A DNA stretch of 64,000 nucleotides. Source: Arsenophonus sp052174495. Its GTDB lineage: Bacteria > Pseudomonadota > Gammaproteobacteria > Enterobacterales > Enterobacteriaceae. The position numbers were made by a program, and so were the translations under genes. The stretch spans positions 242,753 to 306,752 of the forward strand of contig JBQMRR010000007.1 in NCBI GenBank assembly GCA_052174495.1, read 5' to 3'. The notes under the pieces are model-generated. The model did no database searches. It saw only the letters and a program-made list of their open reading frames with translations, and was not told where the DNA came from. Positions 33,401-44,234 of the stretch are shown here, in pieces. How positions within the stretch are numbered: position 1 is the first letter of the stretch; each line of letters opens with the position of its first letter.

Positions 33401-34447
33401 TTAAAGTAGTGGTTTTTCTCCTCTTTTCCACCAACGTATTAATAACTTATCTATATTGTCTACCATGCTGCTCATCAAATAATCAACAAAACTTTTAGTA
33501 GGAATGAAAGTCACTTCAATAATTTCACGGACATCAATTTGATTGATAATTATGTCATCACTAATTCCTATCTCATCAATTAACCCCTTTTTTTTCGCCT
33601 GAATCCCATACCAATGTTCACCTGTTGCAACAGCATTAATATCAAGAGAAGGCCTTTTTTGATGTACAAAATCTTTAAATAGTTGATGTGTTTCATTTAA
33701 ATCTTGTACAAACTTCTTGCGTCCTTGCTCGGTATTTTCACCTAATAAAGTTAATGTACGTTTATATTCTCCAGCTGTATGTAGTTCTATATCGATATCC
33801 TTTTTCTTTAGTAATCTATGAAAATTGGGTATTTGTGCAACCACTCCAATAGAGCCAATAATAGCAAAAGGAGCTGCTACGATGCAATCGGCAACACAAG
33901 CCATCATATAACCGCCACTAGCCGCTACCTTATCTACAGAAACGCTTAATTTAAGACCTTTTTCCCCTAACCGATTTAGTTGAGAGGCAGCTAAGCCATA
34001 GCCATGCACAACGCCACCTGGACTTTCAAGCCTAAGTAATACTTCATCTTTATTATCAGCAATTGATAAAATTGCGGTAATTTCTTCACGTAATGCATTG
34101 ACTTCATAAGCATGCATACTTCCTTTGAAATTAATCACAAAAAGACAAGGTTTTTTTAGTATTTTTTGGCTAACTTTAGCATCTGATTTTTGCTTTTTTT
34201 CTTCAATTTTACGTTTTTTTTTATAGGTTTTCAACCAAGCTTTATATTCAGCGTCACTCATTTTAATCTGTTGCATTTCACGCTGACGTTGACGATAAGC
34301 TTCACTTAAATTAACAAGTTTTAAATTACCTTTTTTACTTTGTTTACGTTGTCTAAAGCTAAAAATAAGCAATAAAATTGATATAATAAAAACAACTACT
34401 GTTGCTATTTTAGCAAAAAATAATCCATACGATAAAAGAAATTCCAT
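33401..34447 (-). CDS. sohB: Inner-membrane S49 peptidase SohB
   Basis: Putative membrane-anchored serine protease of the signal-peptide-peptidase (SppA/S49) family; in E. coli extra copies suppress loss of htrA. The 348 residues compare with 349 in E. coli. An N-terminal membrane helix spans about residues 5-30, followed by a basic, charged linker (40-100) with WLKTYKKKRK. The S49 domain carries RLESPGGVVHGYG, the nucleophile Ser177 in AASGGYMMAC and the general base Lys229 in AGEYKRTLT, so the Ser-Lys dyad is intact. A strong AAAGGA ribosome site precedes the ATG. Its stop is followed by a hairpin, so it is probably a separate unit from topA. Confidence 0.95.
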   Translation of the reverse strand: MEFLLSYGLFFAKIATVVVFIISILLLIFSFRQRKQSKKGNLKLVNLSEAYRQRQREMQQIKMSDAEYKAWLKTYKKKRKIEEKKQKSDAKVSQKILKKPCLFVINFKGSMHAYEVNALREEITAILSIADNKDEVLLRLESPGGVVHGYGLAASQLNRLGEKGLKLSVSVDKVAASGGYMMACVADCIVAAPFAIIGSIGVVAQIPNFHRLLKKKDIDIELHTAGEYKRTLTLLGENTEQGRKKFVQDLNETHQLFKDFVHQKRPSLDINAVATGEHWYGIQAKKKGLIDEIGISDDIIINQIDVREIIEVTFIPTKSFVDYLMSSMVDNIDKLLIRWWKRGEKPLL

Positions 34448-34516
34448 AATTTTATCCTTTTTTATAGAGTATAAGCAATGGAGTATTGTAACTAAAAATT
34501 TGATAAAGTGCTTATA

Positions 34517-35701
34517 GAGTTATCCTTATTTCTGGTGTATAGGGTTTCGGAGATGATGTCCTACCTGCAAATTAATTTTATAAATAATTCAATAATATTG
34601 ATATAAGATGCTATGAAAAGTTCACTCTACAGATATCTACGAAATTAGATATACCTCTAATTCATTATATGAGCTTATCCATAATGGTTTCAAGGTAGCT
34701 ATAAGCCACTGCCATTGATGGGTAATGAGCTCGAAGCCATACTGGGGACAATATCCTCAACGCGCCGCCTCTTGTCGATGGCGCGATATAAAGCCATCGT
34801 TCGTAACGGTTTTTGCTACAGCAAAACTATGCAGTCTGCTATTGGCGATGTGAGATTAATGTGCCTAAGGTCAGGAGATCGTAGTAGAAACTAAATCGCG
34901 CAAAAGCATCAAAAGGTTCTGCTACCATGACACCTACTGATAAGGCGGATCCTCTACCGGTGATTTTCACAAAATTCTTTAGACTTTTCACTGAAATTAC
35001 ATACTTCTTTCTGCAGTATCATCAGCAAACTGAAACGAGAATCGCTTGAAGAGCGTAGACAATGGTATATTCATAATTTAAGCAAAATACACTTACGTTT
35101 ATTTCTTTGCTAATGACATGCACCGTCCTGTCAGGCAACCTGATCTCCTTTCCCTTCTTATCAAATCGGCATCATTTGAGAATGGATTTAATGATTTAAT
35201 TACGGTCGAAAATGATTATTAAAGTCAGAAGCAAACTAATCTGAACTTTTTAATGGTCTGCTGCGAACGCGTGAATTAACCGTATCTACTAAACTTATTA
35301 CGTAAGACGGTACTCTTAGTTTTAAAGTGCAATTGTAAAGATATTTCTGAGCATGCAGCACTAAGGCTATTGCATATAGAAAACAGCTCATCTTCTACCT
35401 TTACTTCATAAAGTGCATGCAATCGAAAGTTAAACCTTCACTTTTATAGAGAAGTGTGTGCCTAGCAAAGAGTCGTAATACTGCTAATAAATCTCTTGAT
35501 ATTTTATTAGCAAAGTTTTCAGCCCATCATTCAGCAATAATGATGTTGAAGAAAGATCAAAAAAAATAGCTGAACCAACTAATGGATTTGAACTTGTTAA
35601 CCATGGTATAGTAAACAAGTCTAATTTAAGAATGGAGTAGATTTACAAAGCATTAGAGTGAAAGTAGCCTAACCGCCATACACTATGATCTACTAATAAC
35701 T
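34517..35701 (+). mobile_element. Degenerate IS256-family element, copy 10 (internal deletion)
   Basis: Both ends are present (GAGTTATCCTTATTTCTGGT; CTACTAATAACTC), but it is about 200 bases shorter than the full copies. The loss lies near 35555, where sequence equivalent to the YDFP/HW and NPIES part of the transposase is skipped and the text jumps to the AGCTGAACC segment near the tail. Stops throughout. Confidence 0.85.
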
Positions 35702-36049
35702 CATTGGTTTAATAAAAAGCTTATTTTAAAGGTCAAGGTAAATTATTTCATTAAATTAAATAAAAGATACCTTATCAGAATTTAATAATTGGTAATAAGG
35801 CGTTATTCAGGTAAGTAAAAAAAAGGGGGGAATTCCTCTCATTAATAGCTACCTAAGTGAAAAATATCTTTTATGACTTAGTAACGTTGTCCTATAGGCT
35901 CACTGAAAGATTTTTGATCCAAAGAGTGTTCAATATTAATGATGATTAGAAGTGTTAACTGTTTTAATGCAATAAGCACAACAGGCTATGTTGGCAAAGG
36001 TTGTTACTAAACAACACCTTATATTGTATGAAGGATTTTTGTTATAGAT
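35702..36049. other. Decayed spacer before R2 copy B
   Basis: No recognisable content. It may include the degraded 5' region of the R2 element that follows, but it does not align clearly with the corresponding flanks of copies A or C. Confidence 0.35.
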
Positions 36050-36985
36050 CTTGTATAAGAAAGCAAAAATTCATGCAGATCAAAAAAATTATTCCTCACT
36101 CACTACCAACATAAACTGCATTTCATTAAATTGGCTTGACGATGATTTATCAGATCATATCGATTCATGTATTGAAAGAACTTATTTTACTTTAATGCTT
36201 TCCCATACTGTTACAGTAAACATGTTGAGCGATAAGGATGTTCATGATAATTACAGTAATATCATTTTAAATCTTCGATTACAGAAAAAGATTTAATAAT
36301 CTTAGTGAGAGAAGTTCTCTTGTAAAACTATATCACAAAGATAAATGATTTACTTATCTTCGATATATGTTGAATAGATTGACTTTACGGGGTCAATAAA
36401 ATAAATGAATATTGATTCAAAACAGCATTTAGATGGTGTCACTGTTCCCTTCCTTTAGCAGCAACAGCTAACATAAATACACAAGTGCTATTGTTGAAAT
36501 CGACAAAATATTTTTCTTTAATCCTTTAAAGAGAAGTATTGTATCTTATACAGGAAAGCTAGAAAATTCGGTGAATAGAAAATAAAAGGAAAAACAAATT
36601 GCGGTCTTAATCGCTGGAGATTAATAAGATGTATCATGTGAGCGATGAAATTCTTGAAGAGTTTAATGCAGAGTATATTAGCTGTTTTCTTGAGTCGATC
36701 ATCGATAATGAGTTTGTTCTTTGTTAAGATTAGAATAAAAGTGATATGAAAACTTTATCAGCGAGTATAAAATTAATCATCATCTAATAAATGTGGGTAA
36801 TCAGAGATTTATTAGTAAGTAAATACACATTCAAAATATGAAGAATTATATCAGCTGATTAAAAGGATGGCTGAGTAGATTTGATCATGTAGGGTCCTTA
36901 TTTTATTTACAAAATTATTTGTCTAGAGAAGATTATTTAAAATCACAACAATTAAAGTGCAGACGTGGTTATAAATTACTATGTT
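36050..36985 (+). repeat. Unidentified decayed repeat family R2, copy B
   Basis: Best preserved 5' part of the R2 family: codons stay open for about 81 residues (to 36296) and read KIHADQ, ISLNWLDDDLSDHIDSCIE and HTVTVNMLSDKDVHDNYS. The rest aligns with copies A and C (ACATCACAAAGATAAATG-like segment near 36340, AACAGCATTTAGATGG near 36421, GCGGTCTTAATCGC near 36600, GATGAAATTCTTGAAGAG near 36645). Frames break after the first part. Function unknown; the acidic, Asp/Ser-rich start has no motif I can name. It runs up against the truncated yciA remnant. Confidence 0.62.
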
Positions 36986-36999
36986 AGGAAAGCAATAAC

Positions 37000-37246
37000 T
37001 TTTACTAACATAATCATATAATAATATTTATTCTCTCCATTGAGAGATTGTTTTTAAAATATAGCTCCATTGACAGTAACAGTAATAACATGAGCAAACT
37101 CAATTTTTTATTAGAATGACGCACCATAAATATCTATTTGTGATAGTGTTGATCATTTGATAAATAATATTGCTATTAGCAATTATAGCTGGGTATTGTT
37201 AATATACGGAAAAATAATTTTCCGTTCGGAGTTATTGTTGTGTCAT
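37000..37246 (-). pseudogene. yciA: Acyl-CoA thioesterase YciA, truncated and decayed
   Basis: YciA is a hot-dog-fold acyl-CoA thioesterase. Minus-strand pieces in order: MTQQ at 37246, a frameshift, PNGKLFFRILTIPS (family: PQGDLVLRTLAMPA), NSNIIY (family: NANGDIFGG), SQIDIYGASF (family: SQMDIGGAIL), then EFAHVITVTVNGAIF (family: EIAHGRVVTVRVEGMTF). The catalytic Asp region is broken and the C-terminal half is gone, replaced by R2 sequence. It sits 71 bases downstream of yciB on the same strand, as in the enterobacterial yciC-yciB-yciA group. Confidence 0.8.
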
Positions 37247-37317
37247 GAAAAATTACTTTTGTAATTTGCTATAATATGCCTATACATATTAAAAGTATGT
37301 TTTTGTTAAAATATCAA

Positions 37318-37854
37318 TTATTTTTGTTTTTTAAGTAGATGTTTATAACAAAAAGCCATATTAAATATGGTAAATATTAGCGTGACTGTAGTTAAACCAA
37401 AAACTTTAAAATTAACCCAGATATCCTGAGGTAGCCAAAAGGCAACATAAATATTAACTAGCGCACAGATAGCAAAAAAGATTGCCCACGATAGATTTAA
37501 TTTACGCCAAATCTTATTACTTAAATGGATTTCTTTACCTACTAATTTTTGAATTAATGGTTTTTGAGTAAAATATTGATTGACTAACAGTGCTAATGAA
37601 AAGATAGCATAAATAACCGTCACTTTCCATTTAATAAAAATATCACTATGGAAAATCAGCGTCAATCCGCTAAAAATTATCACGATTACTAAAGTAATTA
37701 AGGAACTTTTCTCAATTTTTTTATATAGAAGATATTTAATCAGCATAGCTAAAGTAGTTGCGATTATTAATGCACCAGATGCATAAAAAATATCTACTTT
37801 TTTATATACAACAAAGAAAACAATAAGTGGAATAAAATCTAATAATTGTCTCAT
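37318..37854 (-). CDS. yciB: Inner-membrane septation-associated protein YciB (IspZ)
   Basis: Polytopic inner-membrane protein linked to cell envelope and septum synthesis; loss in Shigella disrupts septation. The 178-residue product is collinear with E. coli YciB (179): MRQLLDFIPLIVFFVVYK, FIKWKVTVIYA, KLNLSWAIFF and FWLPQDIWVNFKVFGLT are the conserved blocks. About five hydrophobic helices span it. The ATG at 37854 gives the canonical N-terminus; an upstream in-frame TTG at 37881 would add nine residues and is less likely. The downstream partner yciA is dead, so the gene survives alone. Confidence 0.94.
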   Translation of the reverse strand: MRQLLDFIPLIVFFVVYKKVDIFYASGALIIATTLAMLIKYLLYKKIEKSSLITLVIVIIFSGLTLIFHSDIFIKWKVTVIYAIFSLALLVNQYFTQKPLIQKLVGKEIHLSNKIWRKLNLSWAIFFAICALVNIYVAFWLPQDIWVNFKVFGLTTVTLIFTIFNMAFCYKHLLKKQK

Positions 37855-37978
37855 AAAGGGTTCTTGCTCTGATCTTTTCAAGTAAAAATGAATTTTTATA
37901 ATTATTTCATTAATAAATTATAAAATATCAAATGACTAATTTGTTTTATATTTTTTTTTAATAAAATAATACGATTAG

Positions 37979-39413
37979 GAGTTATGCCAGTTTCTGGTGT
38001 ATTGGATTTTAGAGATGGTGGCATATTCTGTTTATTGATTTTGTGACTAATTTTTATATCAAAAAGATTAAATGCCATAAAACCCACCCTATAATAGGGG
38101 ATCCCCGAATCTAGATATTACTTTAATCCTTGTATGAATTCATCTCTAATGCTACTAGAAAGCTACAGGTGCTGCTGTTGAGGCGGAGCTCTAAGCCATA
38201 ACTTCAACAACATCTTCAACGCTGCATTATTTAACGAACATGAAATTCCATTATCCGTAACGATTATCTATCACAGCGAACGACATGACTGATATTGGCG
38301 ATGTTAATATTAAAGTTGCCTATATAAGATCATAGATTCAGAATTAACGGAATATCCTTTAAGAGCTCGTACTACCGACTTATCTGAATTGTATAAAAAG
38401 CGATGAAGAGTTGTTACTATACTTGTATTGGTAAAAATATATTTACTGGTAATTTTGACGAAACCTTTTAGGGGAAGCCGGTTCTCGGTTAAAAGCACAT
38501 GGCCTTATTCTAGTGCTATTATCAGACTGGAATACCGATGCCCTGAAGAGCATTATTAGTAATGGGGTGGTAGAAGCTGCGTAATTTAGTAATATGCGCT
38601 ACATTTATTTCTTGACTAAAGGCATATATGTAAGGTCTGTCCAGGCAGGTGATCACCTTTGCCTGATGCTTATTTTTGGCGGCACTCCTCATGTACGTAA
38701 GTGGAGAGGAGGAGAAGAGGCCCCTGGGTTACAGTCAAAGATGTTTATCGAGAGTTAGCAGGGGGAGAGAACTTTAAGCTTAACTCTTCAATGGCCTGCA
38801 AGCGTGTGACTTAACTATATCTTTAAGAGTTGTTACGGAAGATGATACCCTTTATTTTTAGAATATAACGCCAAAGATGTTCTCTGACACGCAGCACTCA
38901 AAACCAATAACTATATAAAATAGATAATGTATTTATTTTATTTCTTAAAGATATACACCGAAAGTTAAAGTCGTAAGTTTGCTAGGAGATCTTCCTACCA
39001 GAGTCGCGATGTCACTAATAAATCCCTTAATATTTTATTGATAAGGTTTCAGAGTATTATTCAGCGATAAAGAAGATGAAAAAAGATCGAGAAGAATGCT
39101 GGCATTCTAGGACTTCCTATCAGTGACTGGGCATCAATAAGAATAACGAATCTAATTTAAATATCGACTTTTATAACAATGAGGCTTGAGACTACGAAGT
39201 TAATACGCGAAGTGCTGTAGTTCTAAAACAACTATTTCAATAAAATTGAAGTTGTTCTCATTTTCTCAAAATAGATGGAATTTCCTAAATAAATTTTGAG
39301 TTACTGACTCTGGTGATAAATAATATCCAATTTAATGATAGAGAATAGCTTAATGAAGGATCAGAGTAAAAGTGGGGAACTTGGCCACCATACACTAGAT
39401 TTGCTAATAACTT
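37979..39413 (+). mobile_element. Degenerate IS256-family element, copy 12 (near full length)
   Basis: Runs from GAGTTATGCCAGTTTCTGGT to TTTGCTAATAACTT. One of the cleaner 3' halves: HSRTSYQ..TGHQ.E.RI and the tail equivalents are close to the family consensus. It contains a stretch of extra G-rich bases near 38705-38770 not shared by others. No intact frame. Confidence 0.87.
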
Positions 39414-39902
39414 ATTTTCAATTAGCAGATACTAAAATTATTCTCCATAAACTAAGCGCCTCATTATTAATAATAGCTATATTGAAGATTAATTTAGGTT
39501 GCCTAAAGCAACTGTTTTTAACGATATGTATAGTACAGCGAGTAAAAAGAATTTTATTTGAAATGAAATTGTACTCATCTATTAAAGTTGAAATAAGAAT
39601 GGAAGGAGATATATTATCGTTAAGTGATGATAAAAATTTTAGCTTTAAATAAATATAATTCTGGAAAAAGAATATTAATTTAGGTATTAAATATGAAGAT
39701 GAACCACTTATGCAATTCAATCACTAGTTTACTTTAAAAAATGCCTAATAATAAAAGTATTCTTCCATCTTTACGCACAGTATATTTAAGTGAAAAACCA
39801 AGTAACCCAAAATCAAGCTAATTCACTTATTACTTATCGTTAATTCACTTATTACTTATCGTATTAAGTAATATTAAAGGTAAGTATAGCACACTTTTTC
39901 TC
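39414..39902. other. Spacer between IS copy 12 and hrpA
   Basis: Open stretches exist on both strands (about 100 codons each) but overlap one another, have no recognisable motif and begin in or near IS sequence, so I do not call them genes. A 22-base tandem duplication lies at its right end. Confidence 0.4.
39819..39862. repeat. 22-base direct duplication
   Basis: Two perfect adjacent copies of a 22-base unit beginning TAATTCACTTATTACTTA, 40 bases downstream of the hrpA stop codon (minus strand). Confidence 0.93.
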
Positions 39903-42900
39903 TTACTTTGCTAGTAAGGAAATTTTCGACATTGCCTGTAGAATACGTTTATCTGAAATAGGATAAGCTGTCCCAAGCTGTTGAGCAAATAGGCTTACCC
40001 GAAACTCTTCTATCATCCAGAAGACTGCTTGCACTTCAGGAAGCTGTCTATCTACGATAGAGAACTTAGCTAGCCAATACTGCCATTGCTGTTTAATATG
40101 CTCAATACGCACCATATACTCCCGATCACGGTTTGGAGTAACAATTAATTTATCTAAACGATGCTCTAGCGCATTGAGATAACGAATAATATCCGTCAGT
40201 TTTCGCCAGCCATGAGATGTAATAGAACCTTTAAATATTAATCCGTTAAGTTGAGTTTTAATATCAGAAAACGGCAATGCCAAATGAATGTCTATTCGGC
40301 TTTTTAAGCGTTTATTAATTGCAAATACGCAAGTGAAAATTATTTCAACCTGTTTAGCTATTTCAACAACTACCTCATTAAGTTCAGTACGAATATAAAC
40401 TTCTAATCGCTGATAATCTTCTGTTGTCCATATTAAACCACCAAATTGAGCAATTAACTTATCGACTCCACAGTTGATACAATCATCAATTAGCTCAAGA
40501 ATTTTACCAAAAGGATTGAAATAAAGCTCTAGTTTAGATTTATTTGGCAATTTTTTATAGAGGTATTTTATCAATGAAGGAATATTGAGCAATAGTAATC
40601 GCCTTAATCCTTTATTCATTTCCTGTTTTTGTTCAATTTGGGTTTCAAACATGCGAATTGCAACGCTATTTTTTTTATCCACCAGCGCTGGATATACTTT
40701 AATCAGATAACTACCACGTTTTTGTTCATAAATCTGAGGGAGACTACCAAAATTCCATATATGTAAATCACTTTGCTCAATAACTTCATTAACAACCGCA
40801 GCTAATGTTTGTTGAATTTGTTTTTTCAATTGTATTTTTAACGACATTAAATCACGGCTTTCAGCAATAGTCTTATTATTTTCATCAACAATATGAAATA
40901 TCATCTTCAAATGATTAGGTAACTGATTCCATTTCCAGGTTTCGGTGTTAATGGTAATACCTGTCATACGATAGAACTCTCGTGTTAGGCAATCTAATAA
41001 TTTTCCTTGCGGTGCAGGTATTCGTTCTAAAAATGTTTTGACATAATTTACTACCGGAACAAAGTTGCGTCGTAGTATTTTTGGTAATGATCTAATCAGT
41101 GCGATAATTAATTCTTTGCGTAATCCCGGTATTTGCCAATCAAAACCTTCATTTTTTACTTGATTTAGTATTGATAGTGGAATATGAACCGTGACTCCAT
41201 CAGCTGCACTACCAGGCTCAAACCTATATGTTAATTGCAATTTAATCCTTTCTTGTTGCCAATAATTTGGGTATTCTTCTAAGGTAAGATTATTAGTAGT
41301 TGTTCGAATTAACATATTTTTATTAAATGTCAGTAGATTAGGCTGTGTTTTACTTACCTCTTTCCACCAACGATCAAAATGACGGGAAGAGACAACCTGA
41401 CTGCTTATTCTCTGTAAATAAAAATTAAATAGTATATTATCATCAACCAGAATATCGCGACGACGAGTTTTATGCTCTAACTCCTCTACTTCAGCTAATA
41501 ATGTTAAGTTTTGTTGGTAAAAGGTATGGCTGGTTTGCCAGTCACCATCAACCAACGCATGACGAATAAAAAGCTCACGGCATAATAATGGGTCAATCTT
41601 ACTGTAATTAACCTGGCGGCCTGCCACAATAGATAATCCAAATAGCGTAACACTTTCTGATGCTATAACAGCACCTTGCTTTTTTGACCAGTGCGGCTCA
41701 CTATAATGATATTTTACTAAATGTCTAGCCAGAGGTTCTATCCAGTTAGGTTCGATGATTGCCGCAATACGTCCCCAAAGCTTATTTGTTTCAACTAATT
41801 CTGCTACCATGACCCATTTAGGAGAAGTTTTAAATAAACCAGAAGCGGGGAAAATCATAAATTTCGTATTTCTAACGCCTAAAAATTCTGCTTTATCAGC
41901 TATTTTTTGGCCAATATGCGAAAGTAAACCTGTAAGTAATGAAATATGAATAGCCTGATAATCAGAAGGTTTACTGTTCACCACAATACCCAACTCTTTA
42001 ATCATTTGTTGCAGTTGGCTATAAATATCCTGCCACTCGCATAAGCGCATAAAATTAAGCAGATCTTGTTTACATTGCTTACGAAATTGCGTCTTGGATA
42101 AAATAGATTGCTGTTGTTTAACAAGGTTCCATAAATTTAAATACGTCAGAAAGTCTGAACGTTTATCGAGAAAGCGATGATGTTTTTCATCCGCAATTTG
42201 TTGTTTATCAAATGGCCTTTCGCGAGGGTCCTGAATAGAAAGTGCGGAACTTATCACCATAATTTCACGAACACAACCATGTTTACTTGCTTCTAAAACC
42301 ATACGACCTAAACGTGGATCAAGGGGCAATTGTGCTAGTTGACGGCCAATTTGTGTCAATTGATAATTGTCATTATTGATTTTTTTGATAATAGCGTTTA
42401 ATTCTTCGAGTAATCGAAGGCCATCTTGAATATTACGTTTATCAGGTATTTCAATAAAAGGAAATTGATTAATATCACCTAAGCCAAGAGCTATCATTTG
42501 CAAAATAACTGAAGCAAGATTAGTACGTAAAATTTCCGGATCGGTATATATAGGTCGTGATAAAAAGTCTTCTTCCGAGTACAAACGAATACAGATTCCT
42601 GCAGAGACACGGCCACAGCGCCCTTTACGTTGTTCAGCAGATGCTTGTGAAATCAGTTCAATCGGCAATCTCTGTACTTTTGTGTGATAACTATAGCGGC
42701 TAATACGCACATAACCAGTATCAATCACATATTTAATACCAGGAACGGTCAATGAGGTTTCTGCTATATTGGTTGTTAATACTATTTTTCTTCCTGCATG
42801 AGGTTGAAAAATAAGATTTTGCTCACTGTTTGATAAACGAGCAAAAAGTGGTAATATTTTGGTATCCTTTAAATTTAACTTATTAAGTACTTCGGTGGTA

Positions 42901-43802
42901 TCCTGAATCTCACGCTCACCACTCATAAAAACTAAAATATCGCCAATAGCTTGCTGACTTAATTCATTAATCGCATCAATGATTCCATCAAGCAGATCGC
43001 GATGAGTATCGTTCTTATTAGCAATAATTGGCCGATATTTAACTTCTACTGGATAAGTTCTTCCCGATATCTCAATAATCGGTGCGTGATTAAAATGTTT
43101 GGAAAAACGCTCGAGATCGATGGTTGCGGATGTAATAATAATTTTTAAATCGGGACGTTTAGGTAATAATTGGCGTAAATAGCCTAGAATAAAATCAATG
43201 TTTAAGCTGCGTTCATGCGCTTCATCAATAATTATCGTGTCATATTGCAGTAATAATTTATCATTACGTAATTCTGCTAATAAAATTCCATCTGTCATTA
43301 ATTTAATTAATGTAGTATCACCTATCTGATCATCAAAACGGACTTTATAACCAACAGCGTTACCTAATGGGACATTAAGCTCCTTAGCAATTCTATTAGC
43401 GACTGAACAAGCAGCCAACCTACGAGGTTGAGTGTGACCAATTAAGCCTTTTATGCCTCGGCCAAGTTCCAGACAAATTTTCGGGATCTGAGTTGTTTTT
43501 CCTGAACCCGTTTCACCGGCAATAATGACGACTTGATAATCACGAATCGTCTGATAAATTGCCTGTTTTTTCTCAATAACAGGTAAATTTTCTGGATAAA
43601 TAATTGCTGGGCGAGCACTTTGTCGATTAGCAATTTTTTTCTGCCCGCCGGCTATATTCGTTTTAATTAATTCAATAACTAATTGGCGGGATTTTTTATT
43701 TTTTATTTTTTTTATCTTAATTAAGCGTTTTTTTAATAAAAATTGATCACGTAAAGATAGCTGATCAATATCAGCGTATAAAGCTATTAAATTACATTTC
43801 AT
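39903..43802 (-). CDS. hrpA: ATP-dependent RNA helicase HrpA
   Basis: Large DEAH-box (DExH) RNA helicase; in E. coli it acts in fimbrial mRNA processing and in resolving stalled ribosomes. The 1,299 residues equal the family length (1,300). Walker A GETGSGKT is at 96-103, TQPRR at 124-128, DEAH at 193-196 and the SAT motif near 224-226. Motif V/VI regions (TNIAETSLT and QRKGRCGRV) follow, and then the ratchet, OB-fold and the long C-terminal extension typical of HrpA to the end (FRVSLFAQQLGTAYPISDKRI). No frameshift in 3.9 kb is striking beside so much decay and argues for real selection. It stands alone; no neighbour is co-directional within 3 kb. Confidence 0.97.
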   Translation of the reverse strand: MKCNLIALYADIDQLSLRDQFLLKKRLIKIKKIKNKKSRQLVIELIKTNIAGGQKKIANRQSARPAIIYPENLPVIEKKQAIYQTIRDYQVVIIAGETGSGKTTQIPKICLELGRGIKGLIGHTQPRRLAACSVANRIAKELNVPLGNAVGYKVRFDDQIGDTTLIKLMTDGILLAELRNDKLLLQYDTIIIDEAHERSLNIDFILGYLRQLLPKRPDLKIIITSATIDLERFSKHFNHAPIIEISGRTYPVEVKYRPIIANKNDTHRDLLDGIIDAINELSQQAIGDILVFMSGEREIQDTTEVLNKLNLKDTKILPLFARLSNSEQNLIFQPHAGRKIVLTTNIAETSLTVPGIKYVIDTGYVRISRYSYHTKVQRLPIELISQASAEQRKGRCGRVSAGICIRLYSEEDFLSRPIYTDPEILRTNLASVILQMIALGLGDINQFPFIEIPDKRNIQDGLRLLEELNAIIKKINNDNYQLTQIGRQLAQLPLDPRLGRMVLEASKHGCVREIMVISSALSIQDPRERPFDKQQIADEKHHRFLDKRSDFLTYLNLWNLVKQQQSILSKTQFRKQCKQDLLNFMRLCEWQDIYSQLQQMIKELGIVVNSKPSDYQAIHISLLTGLLSHIGQKIADKAEFLGVRNTKFMIFPASGLFKTSPKWVMVAELVETNKLWGRIAAIIEPNWIEPLARHLVKYHYSEPHWSKKQGAVIASESVTLFGLSIVAGRQVNYSKIDPLLCRELFIRHALVDGDWQTSHTFYQQNLTLLAEVEELEHKTRRRDILVDDNILFNFYLQRISSQVVSSRHFDRWWKEVSKTQPNLLTFNKNMLIRTTTNNLTLEEYPNYWQQERIKLQLTYRFEPGSAADGVTVHIPLSILNQVKNEGFDWQIPGLRKELIIALIRSLPKILRRNFVPVVNYVKTFLERIPAPQGKLLDCLTREFYRMTGITINTETWKWNQLPNHLKMIFHIVDENNKTIAESRDLMSLKIQLKKQIQQTLAAVVNEVIEQSDLHIWNFGSLPQIYEQKRGSYLIKVYPALVDKKNSVAIRMFETQIEQKQEMNKGLRRLLLLNIPSLIKYLYKKLPNKSKLELYFNPFGKILELIDDCINCGVDKLIAQFGGLIWTTEDYQRLEVYIRTELNEVVVEIAKQVEIIFTCVFAINKRLKSRIDIHLALPFSDIKTQLNGLIFKGSITSHGWRKLTDIIRYLNALEHRLDKLIVTPNRDREYMVRIEHIKQQWQYWLAKFSIVDRQLPEVQAVFWMIEEFRVSLFAQQLGTAYPISDKRILQAMSKISLLAK

Positions 43803-44234
43803 TTTTTAATAAAACCTTACTGAAGAAGCTTGTTTGCTGAGTTGATCAGCAAAACAGGAGATGACTGATAATACTGATCTTTATTAAACTAATAAGTTAA
43901 TATAGTAACTTATTTTGTGTCTAGAGGTCACTTATTAAGATCTAATACATATTCACTTTTTTCTCTATCTATATAATTTTTCGATCAGCAATTATAGGCA
44001 TTTGTTCAGTCTTTAAATTAATATCTTGTGTGATCTCTGTATATTTTTTCTTGTGATTTTAATTAATATTGTTAATAAAATCCCTTTCAGCATTATTTTT
44101 ATACTGTTATCAGGATAACTGATTAGTGTTTTGCCGACCAGACAATGCCGTTTAGCTTCACTAATTAACAAATTTAATGTAGAAAACCGATATTAATATT
44201 TATTAATATCTATTTTTTTGGAAAAAATATAGTT
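43803..44234. other. Upstream region of hrpA
   Basis: No gene remnant recognised. A perfect 8-bp stem hairpin TTTGCTGA-GTTGA-TCAGCAAA (43833-43853) lies 31 bases upstream of the hrpA start. It could be a 5' leader structure of hrpA or a relic of a lost gene's terminator. Confidence 0.4.

Noticed and set aside
37206..37225. Perfect 8-bp hairpin ACGGAAAA-ATAA-TTTTCCGT as a yciB terminator
   Set aside because: It lies inside the coding part of the yciA remnant (the PNGKLFF region), so the symmetry is most likely chance.
39335..39720. Overlapping open stretches of about 100 codons on both strands
   Set aside because: They overlap each other, the plus one begins in IS sequence, and neither has a recognisable motif.
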